51,209 bases of DNA from Nitrospirota bacterium (GCA_027021335.1 JALUUO010000040.1:1-51209); one strand, 5' to 3'; positions 1 to 9,566 are shown, counted from the first letter of the stretch. Made by a program: numbers and translations. Notes: generated from the letters alone by a model not told the origin.

Positions 1-1406
1 ACCATGTCATTGGCTGAATCCACCATATCCACTATCCTGGACAGCGCCTCGCCCGCCTGGTTTGCCTCTTCCACTCCGTGGGCGACCTCCTGGGTTCCGG
101 CCTCCATGGATTTTACTGCTCCACCGGTGTCGTGCTGTATGGTCGATATCATATCTCCGATTTCGCTTGTTGCCTTAGTGGTACGGTCAGCCAGCTTTCG
201 GACCTCTTCCGCCACGACTGCAAATCCACGGCCCTGCTCCCCGGCACGCGCAGCTTCGATAGCCGCGTTCAGGGCAAGCAGGTTTGTCTGGTCGGCAATG
301 TCCTGAATAACTCTGACAATCTCGCCGATTTTATCGGAGCTCTCTCCAAGATTCCGGATGATCTGCTCGGATTCATGTACTGTGACGGATATCCTGTTCA
401 TACCCTCGATGGTTCTCTGCACGACAGCGCCTCCCTCCTGGGCTATGTCAGAAGCCTGCCGCACAGTCTCGGCCGTCTTGGTGGCGTTCTGGGCCACCTC
501 TACCACAGTGGAACTCATTTCCTCCATTGCCGTTGCAATTTCGGCTGTCTGATGCGTCTGGGCCTCGGCACCCTTGGCCATGTTTCCACTTGTGGCTGAA
601 AGTTCATCGGAGGCGGTTGCGACCTGGGAGATAAGACCTACCATCTGAGAGATAATGCTGTGAAGATTTTCGATGAATTTATTCATCCAATGGGCGATCT
701 GCCCGAACTCATCCTTGGAATTTATGTTGACTTTCTTGGTGAGGTCGGCGTCGCCTGAAGCGATGTCTTTAATACGTAAAAGAATTTCGTTCAGGTTGCC
801 GGTAATGGAAGAAATAAGAAGAAATGATACGACACCCAATCCAATAATAATAATTACGGCAACCACAATATTGATCCAAACACTTTTTTGTACGTTGCTC
901 CGGCTTGTAGCGAGGCTTTCGTTAAATACTGTGGCGGCCTCTGTGCTTGCCTGCTTGAGGGTCGCCTCCAGCTTCTCCTGTGCCGGTATCATCTGCTGGA
1001 TGACGGCTGTTACATCACCTGTCTTGATTCCCATCATGATGGCTGCTGAATCAGAGGCTGCCTGGTAGTAATTGTCGAACTGCTTATTTATTTCCGCTGC
1101 CGCTTCAGCTTTTCCGGGAATACCTTCCAGTTCGCTTGTAACTTTGCGAAAGTTGGCGGCCTTTTCTTCCGCCAATGTCACAGCGTTCTGGTCGCCTGCA
1201 GCCACGGCGTTTTTAAAATTTTCCTGGATACCCTTCAGGTCGGCCAGAAGAGTCTGTGTCTCTTGCAGGAAAGGATAATGAACATTACTTACCTGATCCA
1301 AAAGATTACTGGTTTTAGACGAAATCCCGTAAGTGATTATCATTCCTATAGAAAAGACAAGAATCGTCGCTGCTGGAAGCGCCCATATTTTTTGCTTAAT
1401 AGTCAT
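1..1406 (-). CDS. Methyl-accepting chemotaxis protein (3' end outside window)
   Basis: Transmembrane chemoreceptor that would pass a ligand signal to CheA/CheW. The minus-strand frame opens with ATG at 1406 ([11 protein letters not shown]...), preceded by GGGAGGA nine bases upstream, and is open to the left edge, giving about 468 residues. A first membrane segment lies near residues 8-28, a helical sensor region of about 150 residues follows, and a second membrane segment ([20 protein letters not shown]) comes near residue 180. After a HAMP-like stretch the signalling domain shows the hallmark hairpin tip, with [20 protein letters not shown] followed by [15 protein letters not shown]. The C-terminal end is missing because the window starts here. 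Identification as an MCP is certain; the ligand cannot be read from the sequence. Confidence 0.95.
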   Translation of the reverse strand, partial: MTIKQKIWALPAATILVFSIGMIITYGISSKTSNLLDQVSNVHYPFLQETQTLLADLKGIQENFKNAVAAGDQNAVTLAEEKAANFRKVTSELEGIPGKAEAAAEINKQFDNYYQAASDSAAIMMGIKTGDVTAVIQQMIPAQEKLEATLKQASTEAATVFNESLATSRSNVQKSVWINIVVAVIIIIGLGVVSFLLISSITGNLNEILLRIKDIASGDADLTKKVNINSKDEFGQIAHWMNKFIENLHSIISQMVGLISQVATASDELSATSGNMAKGAEAQTHQTAEIATAMEEMSSTVVEVAQNATKTAETVRQASDIAQEGGAVVQRTIEGMNRISVTVHESEQIIRNLGESSDKIGEIVRVIQDIADQTNLLALNAAIEAARAGEQGRGFAVVAEEVRKLADRTTKATSEIGDMISTIQHDTGGAVKSMEAGTQEVAHGVEEANQAGEALSRIVDMVDSANDM

Positions 1407-1535
1407 AAAACCATGTCCTCCCTTATTTGGTTGGAGACCTTAATAAGTTATGTTCGGCATAATGTGAAAATACTTTAGAAAAACAGAGATGGATTCAGGG
1501 TTACAAAGAGGAGGGGCAACAAAGAAGAAGAGCTT

Positions 1536-3257
1536 TTAGCGCCCTGAGTGGTAGTTCGGAAAGTTGTTCTTGTACATCATAACTTCAACCAGGTTGATAC
1601 CGCTATCAAGTACTCCTTCGGCCAAAACTTGGTCTATATCTTCCTGCGAAGTTATCCGCCGGTGGTTTATACCGAAAGACCGGGCAAGGAGTTCATAGTC
1701 CGGGTTCACAAAATCACAGGATATAAATCTGTCATGATAATTATAGTGCTGGTTTTTTCTTACAAGCCCCAGTGACGAGTTGTTAAGAAGAACCACTAAA
1801 AGAGGAACCGAGTGATTTACAGCAGTCATTATTTCCATGCAGCACATCTGAAATCCTCCGTCACCCAACAGGGCAACTACGGGTCTGCCCGGCGTTGAAA
1901 GTTGTGCTCCAATAGCAGCCGGAACAGCCTGCCCCAGCGAGGAGATTCCGGAATTCGGGAAGTATCGGCCGGCCTTTGATACAGTAACAAAGTTCTGCAT
2001 ATAGATAATATTGTCATCGAAAATCAATGCGTCATCTCCAACATGGGCGTCAAGACGCATAAGAAACTCTTTGACCAGGACAAAATCATCTTCTCTTATA
2101 TTCGGGTCCGGGTAACGCTGTTTATACCGGGATACGGCAGAAGTGTCTTTAGAAGCATCTTTTTTTTGCTGCCGTGTTTTATCCAGCCAGAGGTTCAATC
2201 GTTCGAATATAGTTCGCACATCTCCGCAAACAGGCAGGGTAGCGCTGATAACACCCTGAAGCTGGTCTGGATTGTTGTCCAGCCGAATAATATTTTTGCC
2301 GTCAAAAAGCGATGTCTTCCAGTTATAGCTTGTCCGTTCGCCAAAGCTTATTCCCGCCAGAATCAGGAGATCGGCCTCATCCTCGATATAACGGAGAGCC
2401 AGTTCCCTGGATGTTACACCAAGCACTCCAAGGGAGTGCTCCGACGTCTCCGGAATTAGTCCTCTGCCCTTCAGGCTGGTAGCAACCGGAATACCCAGAG
2501 TCTTAGAAAATTTACAAAGTTCTTCGCCTGCGCCTGAGACCAAGGCTCCATAACCTGCAATTATCACAGGACGTTTTGCCTTCAGTATAAACTCAGGAAT
2601 CATGTCAACTCCGGCAATGTCCGCCTGCCGCTTCAGTTGCGCCGGGCTCGACTTGAGATTCAGCAGAAAATCTCCAGCCGATGCTGATTCTTCCTTCAAA
2701 ATATTATACGGAAAACTTAAAAGCACCGGACCGGGATTTGGAGATGTAAGAACACTATACGCCTTGCGGAATACCTGGTCGATATAATCTATGCTCTCTA
2801 CAATTCTGTGATACCTGGTGATCCCCTGGAAAAAACTGTTTTGGTCTATGCTGCCACCCTGACCCGAGCTTTCCTGGAGCGCACCTTTACCAAAAGAGTA
2901 TGTAGGTGTCTCACCTGTTATGGCCAAAACCGGAGTTTTGTCCGCGTAAGCATTTGCCAAGCCGGTTGCCAGGTTTGTAGCGCCGGGTCCGGCTGTGGTG
3001 ATACATGCTCCTACCCGCCCTGAAGCCTTTGCATAGCCGCCGGCCATAAAGGCAGCGCCTTGTTCGTGTTTGGCAAGAACAGGAGTTATGGAAGAGTTGT
3101 AAAGGCTGTCGTAAACAGGCAATATATGAGCGCCGGGAATACCGAAAATATGACTAATACCCAATACTTCCAGAAACCGGACAATAAGACCGGCTACCGT
3201 AGTTTTTTTACCGGTAGTGTCATTTGGTGTTGAATGGGTAAGGGAGTTGGTTTGCAT
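1536..3257 (-). CDS. Thiamine-diphosphate enzyme, acetolactate synthase-like
   Basis: 573 residues with the three-domain layout of the ThDP decarboxylase/acetohydroxyacid synthase family. The N-terminal pyrimidine-binding domain has the catalytic glutamate context (VLAKHEQGAAFMAGGYA, about residues 60-76) and the ITTAGPGATN loop. A central NAD/FAD-like domain follows. The C-terminal PP domain carries the metal and diphosphate motif GDGGFQMC...NNSSLG (about residues 465-495). The length is normal for an AHAS catalytic subunit, but no small regulatory (ilvN-like) subunit lies next to it, and it stands alone between the chemoreceptor and the dsr cluster. It may therefore be a catabolic acetolactate synthase or another 2-oxoacid or sulfoacid-type ThDP lyase. 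No clear ribosome binding site precedes the ATG at 3257. Confidence 0.85.
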   Translation of the reverse strand: MQTNSLTHSTPNDTTGKKTTVAGLIVRFLEVLGISHIFGIPGAHILPVYDSLYNSSITPVLAKHEQGAAFMAGGYAKASGRVGACITTAGPGATNLATGLANAYADKTPVLAITGETPTYSFGKGALQESSGQGGSIDQNSFFQGITRYHRIVESIDYIDQVFRKAYSVLTSPNPGPVLLSFPYNILKEESASAGDFLLNLKSSPAQLKRQADIAGVDMIPEFILKAKRPVIIAGYGALVSGAGEELCKFSKTLGIPVATSLKGRGLIPETSEHSLGVLGVTSRELALRYIEDEADLLILAGISFGERTSYNWKTSLFDGKNIIRLDNNPDQLQGVISATLPVCGDVRTIFERLNLWLDKTRQQKKDASKDTSAVSRYKQRYPDPNIREDDFVLVKEFLMRLDAHVGDDALIFDDNIIYMQNFVTVSKAGRYFPNSGISSLGQAVPAAIGAQLSTPGRPVVALLGDGGFQMCCMEIMTAVNHSVPLLVVLLNNSSLGLVRKNQHYNYHDRFISCDFVNPDYELLARSFGINHRRITSQEDIDQVLAEGVLDSGINLVEVMMYKNNFPNYHSGR

Positions 3258-3356
3258 TCAAAATGAACGGATATGTCTTTTGTTTAATCAGGTTTTATTA
3301 CGAAAAGCACGAAGATAAAATAAATAAAAACAAATAATAAGGTGAGCTGTTACTGA

Positions 3357-3545
3357 TCAGACAAATCTTGAGTTCAGGCGGCGGAGGAACTTGACGAATA
3401 TCTTGCGCCCTTCACGGGTTTCCACATCCACACCCTGCCGCGCCAGGTTTTCTCTGAGCTGTCCAAGCTGACGCAGGTAAATTTCGTCCACGGAAAATGA
3501 GGTTTTGATCAGGTGTTGCTTTTCCTTAGGCTCTATGCTCGACAT
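3357..3545 (-). CDS. Small hypothetical protein, last gene of the dsr operon
   Basis: 62 residues, start ATG at 3545, beginning nine bases after the stop of the preceding small zinc-ribbon gene and preceded by an AAGG motif. The protein is charged and probably helical (for example FSVDEIYLRQLGQLRENLA), with a basic C-terminal tail (KFLRRLNSRFV). It has no cysteines, signal peptide or membrane segment. I do not recognise a family. Its support comes from tight packing on the same strand as dsrMKJOP and the zinc-ribbon gene, which suggests co-transcription. Confidence 0.6.
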   Translation of the reverse strand: MSSIEPKEKQHLIKTSFSVDEIYLRQLGQLRENLARQGVDVETREGRKIFVKFLRRLNSRFV

Positions 3546-3554
3546 TGTATAGCC

Positions 3555-3800
3555 TTATTTTTCGCCGCTTTGTTGCTCGTCTGCCAGTTCGTGTGCGGAT
3601 GCGCACCTGGAACATATTTTATATCCGGCCTCATCTACGCCAAATCTGTCAACGCTGACGATTATGTCATTGCATTCGTGGCAGACACCAATAATTGAAC
3701 GCGCGCAGAATGAACATAGGGTATAGTTTTCATTCGTTTCAGGATGATTCCATGATACAAGGTCCACGGGGTCGTGGCATAACATGCAGCATTCTTCCAA
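3555..3800 (-). CDS. Small zinc-ribbon-like protein with four CxxC pairs, dsr operon
   Basis: 81 residues with four CxxC pairs at about residues 5/8, 29/32, 40/43 and 63/66 (CMLC, CSFC, CHEC, CSRC), consistent with two structural zinc sites or possibly an Fe-S or redox role. The start is TTG at 3800, six bases after AAGGAG. The gene begins 17 bases after dsrP, so it is almost certainly part of the dsrMKJOP transcript. There is no signal peptide, so it should be cytoplasmic. I do not know it as a standard dsr gene. Possible roles are assembly of the complex or regulation; neither is shown by the sequence. Confidence 0.75.
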   Translation of the reverse strand: MEECCMLCHDPVDLVSWNHPETNENYTLCSFCARSIIGVCHECNDIIVSVDRFGVDEAGYKICSRCASAHELADEQQSGEK

Positions 3801-3817
3801 ATCACTCTCCTTAGCTA

Positions 3818-4972
3818 TCAGCCTAGCTCTTCTCTGATGGAAACAGCCACCTTGTAAAGTACTGTAAGCACCAGAAAACCGATAGCCCAGACCCCAAAAG
3901 TGATAAGCAGTTCCGGCAAAGTAGGTGTATACTCAGTAATACGTTCAAAAGGGTTGGGAATAAATCCGCCTACCACCAGCCCCATTCCTTTATCTATCCA
4001 AGTGGCAATAAACACTATTGCGCAGGCCACTGCAAGAATATTCTCGTTTTTACGAAACTTGGGAACAATCAATAAAGCAAGCGAAATAAAAGCCAGTATA
4101 GCTGCTGTCCACATCCATGGCACAAGGTTTGAGTGACCTTCCAAACCGGTAAACAGATACTGAAGGCTATGCTGATGACTCGGAATTCCACTGTAGAATG
4201 CAGTAAAAACCTCAAGCAGGAAGAAAAACACATTTGCAGTCATAGCGTAAGCAACTATCTTGGCCAGCGTCTGTATCGGTTCTTTGCCCGGATCGAACTT
4301 TGAGACGTTTCTTACTATCAAACAAAGAATAATCAGAAGCGCAGGACCGGCGGCAAAAGCCGAAGCCAGAAAGCGTGGAGCCATGATGGCGGTAAGCCAG
4401 AAGTGCCTTCCCGGAAGCCCGGAGTAAAGAAACGCGGTAACAGTATGAATACTGACAGCCCAGGGAACTGATAGGTATATAAACGGCTTTATCCATTTTG
4501 GAGGCGCGACCTGCTTGCGTTCCGCCGCCAACACAGTCCATCCTATAAATATGTTGAGCCCCAGATACCCCATAAGAACAATCATATCCCAAAACATCAC
4601 CGACCACGGAGTAGGATGAAGCATTACGTTCATAACCCTCATCGGCTGCCCCAAGTCTACAAAAATGAACAGGATACACATTATAACTGCGGAAACAGCC
4701 AGAAACTCTCCCAATATGACTATTTTGCCGAATTTCTTATAGTCATGCAGGTAGTAAGGAATAACAAGCATCACTGCCGAGGCAGCCACGCCCACCAGAA
4801 AAGTGAACTGTGCTATATAAAATCCCCAGCTCACATCCCTGCTAAGACCCGTAACCTTCAGGCCAAAATGAAACTGGTAGAGATAGCTCAGAACCCCTAC
4901 TCCAGATATGCCCATGAGCAGAAGTATCCATGCCCAATACGTCCGGCTTCCCACTATTGCCTTATCCAGCAT
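3818..4972 (-). CDS. dsrP: DsrP, NrfD-family integral membrane subunit
   Basis: 384 residues, hydrophobic throughout with about ten membrane helices, matching the NrfD/PsrC family that oxidises or reduces membrane quinones. The N-terminus (YLYQFHFGLKVTGLSRDVSW) and the FVDLGQPMRVMNVMLHPTPW segment are typical of DsrP/HmcC-like proteins. It would anchor the periplasmic iron-sulfur protein DsrO and exchange electrons with menaquinone. It starts with ATG at 4972, five bases after dsrO, and ends the classical part of the operon. Length is normal for the family. Confidence 0.95.
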   Translation of the reverse strand: MLDKAIVGSRTYWAWILLLMGISGVGVLSYLYQFHFGLKVTGLSRDVSWGFYIAQFTFLVGVAASAVMLVIPYYLHDYKKFGKIVILGEFLAVSAVIMCILFIFVDLGQPMRVMNVMLHPTPWSVMFWDMIVLMGYLGLNIFIGWTVLAAERKQVAPPKWIKPFIYLSVPWAVSIHTVTAFLYSGLPGRHFWLTAIMAPRFLASAFAAGPALLIILCLIVRNVSKFDPGKEPIQTLAKIVAYAMTANVFFFLLEVFTAFYSGIPSHQHSLQYLFTGLEGHSNLVPWMWTAAILAFISLALLIVPKFRKNENILAVACAIVFIATWIDKGMGLVVGGFIPNPFERITEYTPTLPELLITFGVWAIGFLVLTVLYKVAVSIREELG

Positions 4973-4977
4973 ATCAA

Positions 4978-5775
4978 CTATCCTCCTATCACGTAAAAGA
5001 CCCTAGGATTCGTTCCTGCCTGGGGTTTGCGCTGAATGGTGTAATGTGTACGAAGAATTTCCCTGACTTCTGAATTCCGGTCCTCCAAATCGCCAAATAC
5101 CATCGCCTTGTTATCACGGCAGGCCTCAACACACGCAGGCTTAAGCCCTTTTCTGAGTCTTTCAGCACAGAAATTACATTTTTCCACAACACCCTTCATG
5201 CGGGTGGGAAATTCAGGGTTGGGATTAGAAATAAACCCCCTTGGATCCTGCCAATTAAAACTTCTCGCACCGTACGGGCAGGCAGCCATGCAGAACCGGC
5301 AACCGATACAACGGTGATAGTCCATCATTACGATACCATCTGATTTTCTCTTAAAAGTTGCCTGAGTGGGACATACTCTTACACAGGCAGGCTTTTCACA
5401 GTGGTTGCATAGAAGCATAAAGTCTTTATGCTCAACGCCCTCTTCCATAAACTCGTGTCCCTGGCCAGGAAAGGAATGTTCAAAATCCTCCCTCCATAAC
5501 CATTTGACCTCGTGCTTAGGGTTTTCAATAGTCGGAACGTTATGAACCTTGTGGCATGCGTCTATACATCTCTGGTACTCTGATTCATTTCTGAATTTCC
5601 TGACATCCACAACCATGGCAAGTGTACTGGCAGGCCTATTGCCGTGAGCATGCGATGAATCAGAAGCTTCAACATCCTCTCCCCTTAGCCCCCCAAGTAT
5701 GGTTGCACCTCCAACGCCACCAAGTATGGTCGAGAGGCCGGCGATCTTTAAGAACTCTCTTCTATCCATGCTCAT
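4978..5775 (-). CDS. dsrO: DsrO, periplasmic ferredoxin-like iron-sulfur protein
   Basis: 265 residues with a twin-arginine signal (MDRREFLKIAGLS) showing export of the folded cofactor-containing protein. Cysteine clusters follow the 4x[4Fe-4S] plan of the NrfC/HybA family: CHKVHN region, CNHCEKPACVRVCP, CIGCRFCMAACPYG and CNFC...CVEAC. DsrO passes electrons between the quinone-reactive DsrP and the cytochrome DsrJ on the periplasmic side. The start ATG overlaps the dsrJ stop by four bases (5772-5775), pointing to translational coupling. Confidence 0.96.
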   Translation of the reverse strand: MSMDRREFLKIAGLSTILGGVGGATILGGLRGEDVEASDSSHAHGNRPASTLAMVVDVRKFRNESEYQRCIDACHKVHNVPTIENPKHEVKWLWREDFEHSFPGQGHEFMEEGVEHKDFMLLCNHCEKPACVRVCPTQATFKRKSDGIVMMDYHRCIGCRFCMAACPYGARSFNWQDPRGFISNPNPEFPTRMKGVVEKCNFCAERLRKGLKPACVEACRDNKAMVFGDLEDRNSEVREILRTHYTIQRKPQAGTNPRVFYVIGG

Positions 5776-6188
5776 ACGTCAGTCTCCTTAGTCCAGTTAG
5801 TCTCCTTAGGACCAAAATGGCAATCCCAGCAGTAAGGCTTAACAGCCAGGTAGTTATGGCACCTGTCACAGAATTGCTCTTTGTTTGAATGACAGTTCAG
5901 GCAAGTGTTCTGCAGACTTATATCAAATTCCTTGCCCTTGCTGTTAACGTACTTTTTCTTGCCTTCACGCACCAGCATATTCCGCCAGTCGTCCAGGAGC
6001 TGCATATGCTCGGCCTCCATAAACTCCTCGGATTCAACGCATTCCTTGTCTCTCATTGCATTAATAACCGGTGTGTTCAAACTAGGCTCCGGCACAGCAC
6101 CAACCTTCCCTAAGTTACTGTAAAAAGGAAAGGTAACCAGGCCGAGAAAAACAGCCAGGCCGAATAAAATCTTACCCTTGCCGTACAT
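5772..6188 (-). CDS. dsrJ: DsrJ, triheme periplasmic cytochrome c
   Basis: 138 residues with an N-terminal hydrophobic segment that serves as signal or membrane anchor (ILFGLAVFLGLVTFPFYSNL). Three CxxCH heme motifs sit near residues 96-100, 107-111 and 120-124 (CLNCH, CDRCH, CWDCH). The length and three closely spaced hemes are those of DsrJ, whose unusual His/Cys-ligated heme is known from the family. It belongs to the periplasmic part of DsrMKJOP. It starts five bases after dsrK and overlaps dsrO. Confidence 0.96.
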   Translation of the reverse strand: MYGKGKILFGLAVFLGLVTFPFYSNLGKVGAVPEPSLNTPVINAMRDKECVESEEFMEAEHMQLLDDWRNMLVREGKKKYVNSKGKEFDISLQNTCLNCHSNKEQFCDRCHNYLAVKPYCWDCHFGPKETNWTKETDV

Positions 6189-6193
6189 TACAA

Positions 6194-7801
6194 TTAATCC
6201 TCCTCTACACCTGGAAGCGGTTCACCCCTCAGGTCGGTTATCCTCTTCTTTTCACCCTTCATAACCAGTGCATTGCCCAAAAGCTCATGTACGCCGGCAA
6301 CAGTGACATCCGGAACCCAGTAGGTCATAAGTGCCGTAAGTGCGGCCCTGTCAATAGCACAGATATTTGCAAGCATATTCACATTATGCTGATCACGAAC
6401 ATACTTAACAGCATTTGCGCGCGGCAACCCGGCTTTCATACGCATTTCCATGTTTTCACTGGCATTAAGGCCGGATCCGCTTCCACAACAGAAGGTTTTT
6501 TCCCTGATGGTGTTTTCAGGCATTTCGTAGAAATTTTTACAGACCTTATTAATAATGTACCTGGGCTCCTCCAGTATCCCCATGCCTCTGGAAGTGTTGC
6601 AGGAATCATGAAACGTAACATTAAGGTGATCGTTACGGCTGGGGTCCAGGTTCAACTTGCCGTGCCTTATAAGGTCTGCTGTAAACTCAGCGATGTGAAC
6701 CATCTTGGTAGACTTGGTGTTTTCGAATCTGGTTCCCGTGATAGGCGAAACAGGTACCTCCAGAAAGTCGGCAGGTCCGTTCCATGTATCCATATACTGG
6801 TTCAAAAGTCTCCACATATGGCCGCACTCGCCGCCGATAATATACTTTACGCCAAGCCTTTTAGCCTCTGCATATATCTTGTAGTTAAGCTTCTTGGCAG
6901 CCTCAAACGACGTGAAGAATCCAAAGTTACCACCTTCAGAGGCATAGGTGCTCCATGTGTAGTCAAGACCAAGCTCATGAAAAAGCATCAGGTAACCCAT
7001 ACATGTATATGTGCCTGGATCAGCGAAAACATCACCGGAAGGTGTAACGAAAAGAATTTCGGCGCCTTTTCTATTAAAACTCGGCTCTATGTTTATTCCT
7101 GTTATATCCTTAAGATCGTCTAAGAAAAATTCGATACTGGACTTGAAAGTATGAGGCTCTAACCCCAAGTGGTTTCCTTTGTTGTAACAAGCAGAGGCAG
7201 GCCCCATAATCCAATCTATATTTAATCCCAGCAGATTCAGGAGTTCCCGGCCTATAATGGTGATCTCGGCAGTATCAATTCCATAAGGACAGAAAACAGA
7301 ACAACGCCTGCACTCGGTACACTGAAAGAAGTAGTACCACCATTCTTTAAGAACATCAATTGTCAATTTACGGGCACCGGCAAATTTACCAAATATTTTA
7401 CCGGCTGTTGTAAAATCATTCCTATAAACCGACCTCAAAAGCTCTGCCCTTAAAACCGGCATGTTTTTGGGATCACCGGTACCGATAAAGAAGTGGCACT
7501 TATCAGCACAAGCGCCACACCGGACACAAATATCCATAAAAAGCCGGAGTGAACGATACTTATCAAGACGGTCCCTTAGACCTTCCATAATAATTTCCTG
7601 CCAATTTTCAGGAAGCTGCCAGTCATCGTCTTTGACCGACCACTTTCTGGCATTCGGCATATCAAGACCTGCCAGACTTTTTTCTTTCGCAGCGTTACAG
7701 AATGTTCCCGGCTTGAACTCAACCGGGGTCTCCATCCACGGCGTCATCGGCGGAATGTAATCAACCTTGCCAAGTTCTTCCGGTTTAGGTAGCTTTGCCA
7801 T
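6194..7801 (-). CDS. dsrK: DsrK, cytoplasmic iron-sulfur subunit (HdrD-like)
   Basis: 535 residues. Two [4Fe-4S] motifs appear early (CVRCGACADKCHF near residue 92 and CTECRRCSVFCPYG near 160). The C-terminal half has cysteine-rich CCG-type segments (GGECGH, HDSCNTSRG, TFCCGSGSG) that in the HdrD/DsrK family bind the non-cubane catalytic cluster. DsrK is the proposed site where the DsrC trisulfide or disulfide is reduced, or oxidised in sulfur oxidisers. It lies two bases after the dsrM stop. The adjoining dsrC gene at 9888-10223 encodes the expected partner. Confidence 0.96.
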   Translation of the reverse strand: MAKLPKPEELGKVDYIPPMTPWMETPVEFKPGTFCNAAKEKSLAGLDMPNARKWSVKDDDWQLPENWQEIIMEGLRDRLDKYRSLRLFMDICVRCGACADKCHFFIGTGDPKNMPVLRAELLRSVYRNDFTTAGKIFGKFAGARKLTIDVLKEWWYYFFQCTECRRCSVFCPYGIDTAEITIIGRELLNLLGLNIDWIMGPASACYNKGNHLGLEPHTFKSSIEFFLDDLKDITGINIEPSFNRKGAEILFVTPSGDVFADPGTYTCMGYLMLFHELGLDYTWSTYASEGGNFGFFTSFEAAKKLNYKIYAEAKRLGVKYIIGGECGHMWRLLNQYMDTWNGPADFLEVPVSPITGTRFENTKSTKMVHIAEFTADLIRHGKLNLDPSRNDHLNVTFHDSCNTSRGMGILEEPRYIINKVCKNFYEMPENTIREKTFCCGSGSGLNASENMEMRMKAGLPRANAVKYVRDQHNVNMLANICAIDRAALTALMTYWVPDVTVAGVHELLGNALVMKGEKKRITDLRGEPLPGVEED

Positions 7802-7803
7802 GG

Positions 7804-8826
7804 TTACTCCTTTTCCTCAGACTGTTCAACAGGCTCTTCATCTTTTTCCAGAGGAAGCCCTGCAGCTTTCATCTTATCCCTGAAAGCATCCTCATACTCG
7901 GCATAAGTGCGCATTTTAACCGGATAATCCCACGGGTTAACATGCCTGACCATCCGGCTGTTATTCATCATATTGCGTGTAGGACTCATAAAAATCCCTG
8001 CCATATGAACAAGTTTGCTAAATGGAAAATAGGCCAAAAGAACACTGATTAAAAATATATGAACCCAAAAGATTGTGCCTATCCCTTCGGGTATTTTAGG
8101 ACTAAAACTAACCAGCCCCATTGTGAATGCCTTCACACCCACGATATGAACTTTTGTGAAGTATCTCATTAAAACGCCTGATCCACATATTCCAAGAATA
8201 AGAACAAGCGGAAAATAGTCTGCAGGCAGAGAAATATAGTGAATCTGGGGAATGACTACCCTTCTAACATACAGGAACGTAACCGCGCCGATAATTGCAA
8301 CATCGGTCATGTAGAGGCCGGGCACACCTATCTGCAGAAAGCCGTCCAGGTTTTCGGCTAATTGAATAAGAAACGGCACTTTTTCCAGAAAAAACCTCAT
8401 GTGCCTTACTACTATAACCAGAAACGACCAGTGGAAAACCAACCCTACAAACCATAGCCACTTTGCCGAAGCGTAGTCCAGCTTGGGACCGTCTCGAAGT
8501 TCAGTTTTGACATTTCTGAAAAGAGAGCGGAACAAAAATATTTCAAAAAACATTCTTGCAATCACGCCTGCTGTGCTTGTAGGATTTTCGATCTTGTTCT
8601 GTTTGATCCAGGGCAATGACTTCTGCTGTCCGCATGTTGTCGGAATACGAAACGGGACAGGAGTGCGTCCCCACCTAACCACCCGTATAACCACACCGAC
8701 AATAAAGATTGCGACCGCTGCGTAGGGAATTATAACTCCCAGCAAGGTGTACATATTCGCTTTGGCCCCGATAACCGCAAAAAGTATAAGTATTGATACT
8801 CCGACGAAAGACAGTAGGGCTCCCAT
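7804..8826 (-). CDS. dsrM: DsrM, membrane cytochrome b subunit
   Basis: 340 residues resembling the NarI-type diheme cytochrome b family. It has two N-terminal helices, a hydrophilic loop, then about four helices with likely heme-ligand histidines (FHWSFLVIVVRH and VHIFLISVLLAYFPFSKLVH). It links the menaquinone pool to cytoplasmic DsrK. The ATG at 8826 is preceded by GAGAGAGG at good spacing. The acidic tail (EKDEEPVEQSEEKE) is cytoplasmic. It is the first gene of the compact five-gene run. Confidence 0.96.
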   Translation of the reverse strand: MGALLSFVGVSILILFAVIGAKANMYTLLGVIIPYAAVAIFIVGVVIRVVRWGRTPVPFRIPTTCGQQKSLPWIKQNKIENPTSTAGVIARMFFEIFLFRSLFRNVKTELRDGPKLDYASAKWLWFVGLVFHWSFLVIVVRHMRFFLEKVPFLIQLAENLDGFLQIGVPGLYMTDVAIIGAVTFLYVRRVVIPQIHYISLPADYFPLVLILGICGSGVLMRYFTKVHIVGVKAFTMGLVSFSPKIPEGIGTIFWVHIFLISVLLAYFPFSKLVHMAGIFMSPTRNMMNNSRMVRHVNPWDYPVKMRTYAEYEDAFRDKMKAAGLPLEKDEEPVEQSEEKE

Positions 8827-8996
8827 CTTGTTAACCTCTCTCTTTTTGAGTCTGTGAAATGATATTTTTTACAAACATACTTTACAATTAAAATTATTTT
8901 TAAAATGTTCTTACAGTTTTTTTAAACAAACACTTCTTTCTTTTACATTTTTACAACAACTGTACTTTCAAAATACTTTCAAACTGCTTTCAAATC

Positions 8997-9566
8997 TCAT
9001 TTATCCGTAGAACCGGGACCGAAAACCACCCGGTTCTTATGCTCATAAACCAGATTGGCCTGTTGCAACAACCTGAAGGTTTGATTCTTCACGTCGTTTG
9101 CCCTGATCTCATAAATTTTTTCCCGGCACTGCATGTATATGTCAAAAGCAAGAAGAGCCTGCTTGTCGATTCTGGATTCAAAGTCCAACAGCTCCTCCAT
9201 AATTTGATTCCCGTTTTTGACGTCGGTCAAACTTTTACGGATATCGTCCGCCAGCTCCTGCCTGACCACTGTTTTAAGGGAAAACACAAACGAAAGGGCC
9301 TGCACGGCAGAAGAGTCCTGAACAGCCTTGACCCTTATGATATCATCAAGAAAGGCAGAGACATCACCGGAATCCGTCTTACTAGTCAGGCAGTCAAAAA
9401 GTCCCTTCACACCTTGCAAAATAGAGTATCCGACCGGATTTGCAAAGCGGTCTTTCTGCCTTCTCATAAACCTTGAGGTTTCATCGGGATAAGTGTCTAA
9501 GATAACGTCAAACCACTTTTTAATAATGTTGTCTTTTTTCTCTAAAATAAGATTAATAATCATCAT
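8997..9566 (-). CDS. RsbRD N-terminal-domain protein upstream of dsrM
   Basis: 189 residues, cytoplasmic and all-helical in character, resembling the RsbRD N-terminal (globin-like sensor) domain family. The N-terminus (ILEKKDNIIKKWFDVILDTYPDETSRFM) and the FANPVGYSILQG stretch are characteristic. A gene of this kind sits immediately upstream of dsrMKJOP in several sulfate reducers, which supports the reading. It has no STAS domain, so it is not a complete stressosome protein. About 170 A/T-rich bases separate it from dsrM. Possible roles are redox or ligand sensing, or association with the complex. Start may be either of two adjacent ATGs (9566 or 9563). Confidence 0.85.
   Translation of the reverse strand: MMIINLILEKKDNIIKKWFDVILDTYPDETSRFMRRQKDRFANPVGYSILQGVKGLFDCLTSKTDSGDVSAFLDDIIRVKAVQDSSAVQALSFVFSLKTVVRQELADDIRKSLTDVKNGNQIMEELLDFESRIDKQALLAFDIYMQCREKIYEIRANDVKNQTFRLLQQANLVYEHKNRVVFGPGSTDK

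Noticed and set aside
1407-1535. Riboswitch or sRNA between the chemoreceptor and ThDP enzyme genes
   Set aside because: Only an ordinary ribosome binding site and A-rich sequence are visible; no stable structure was found.
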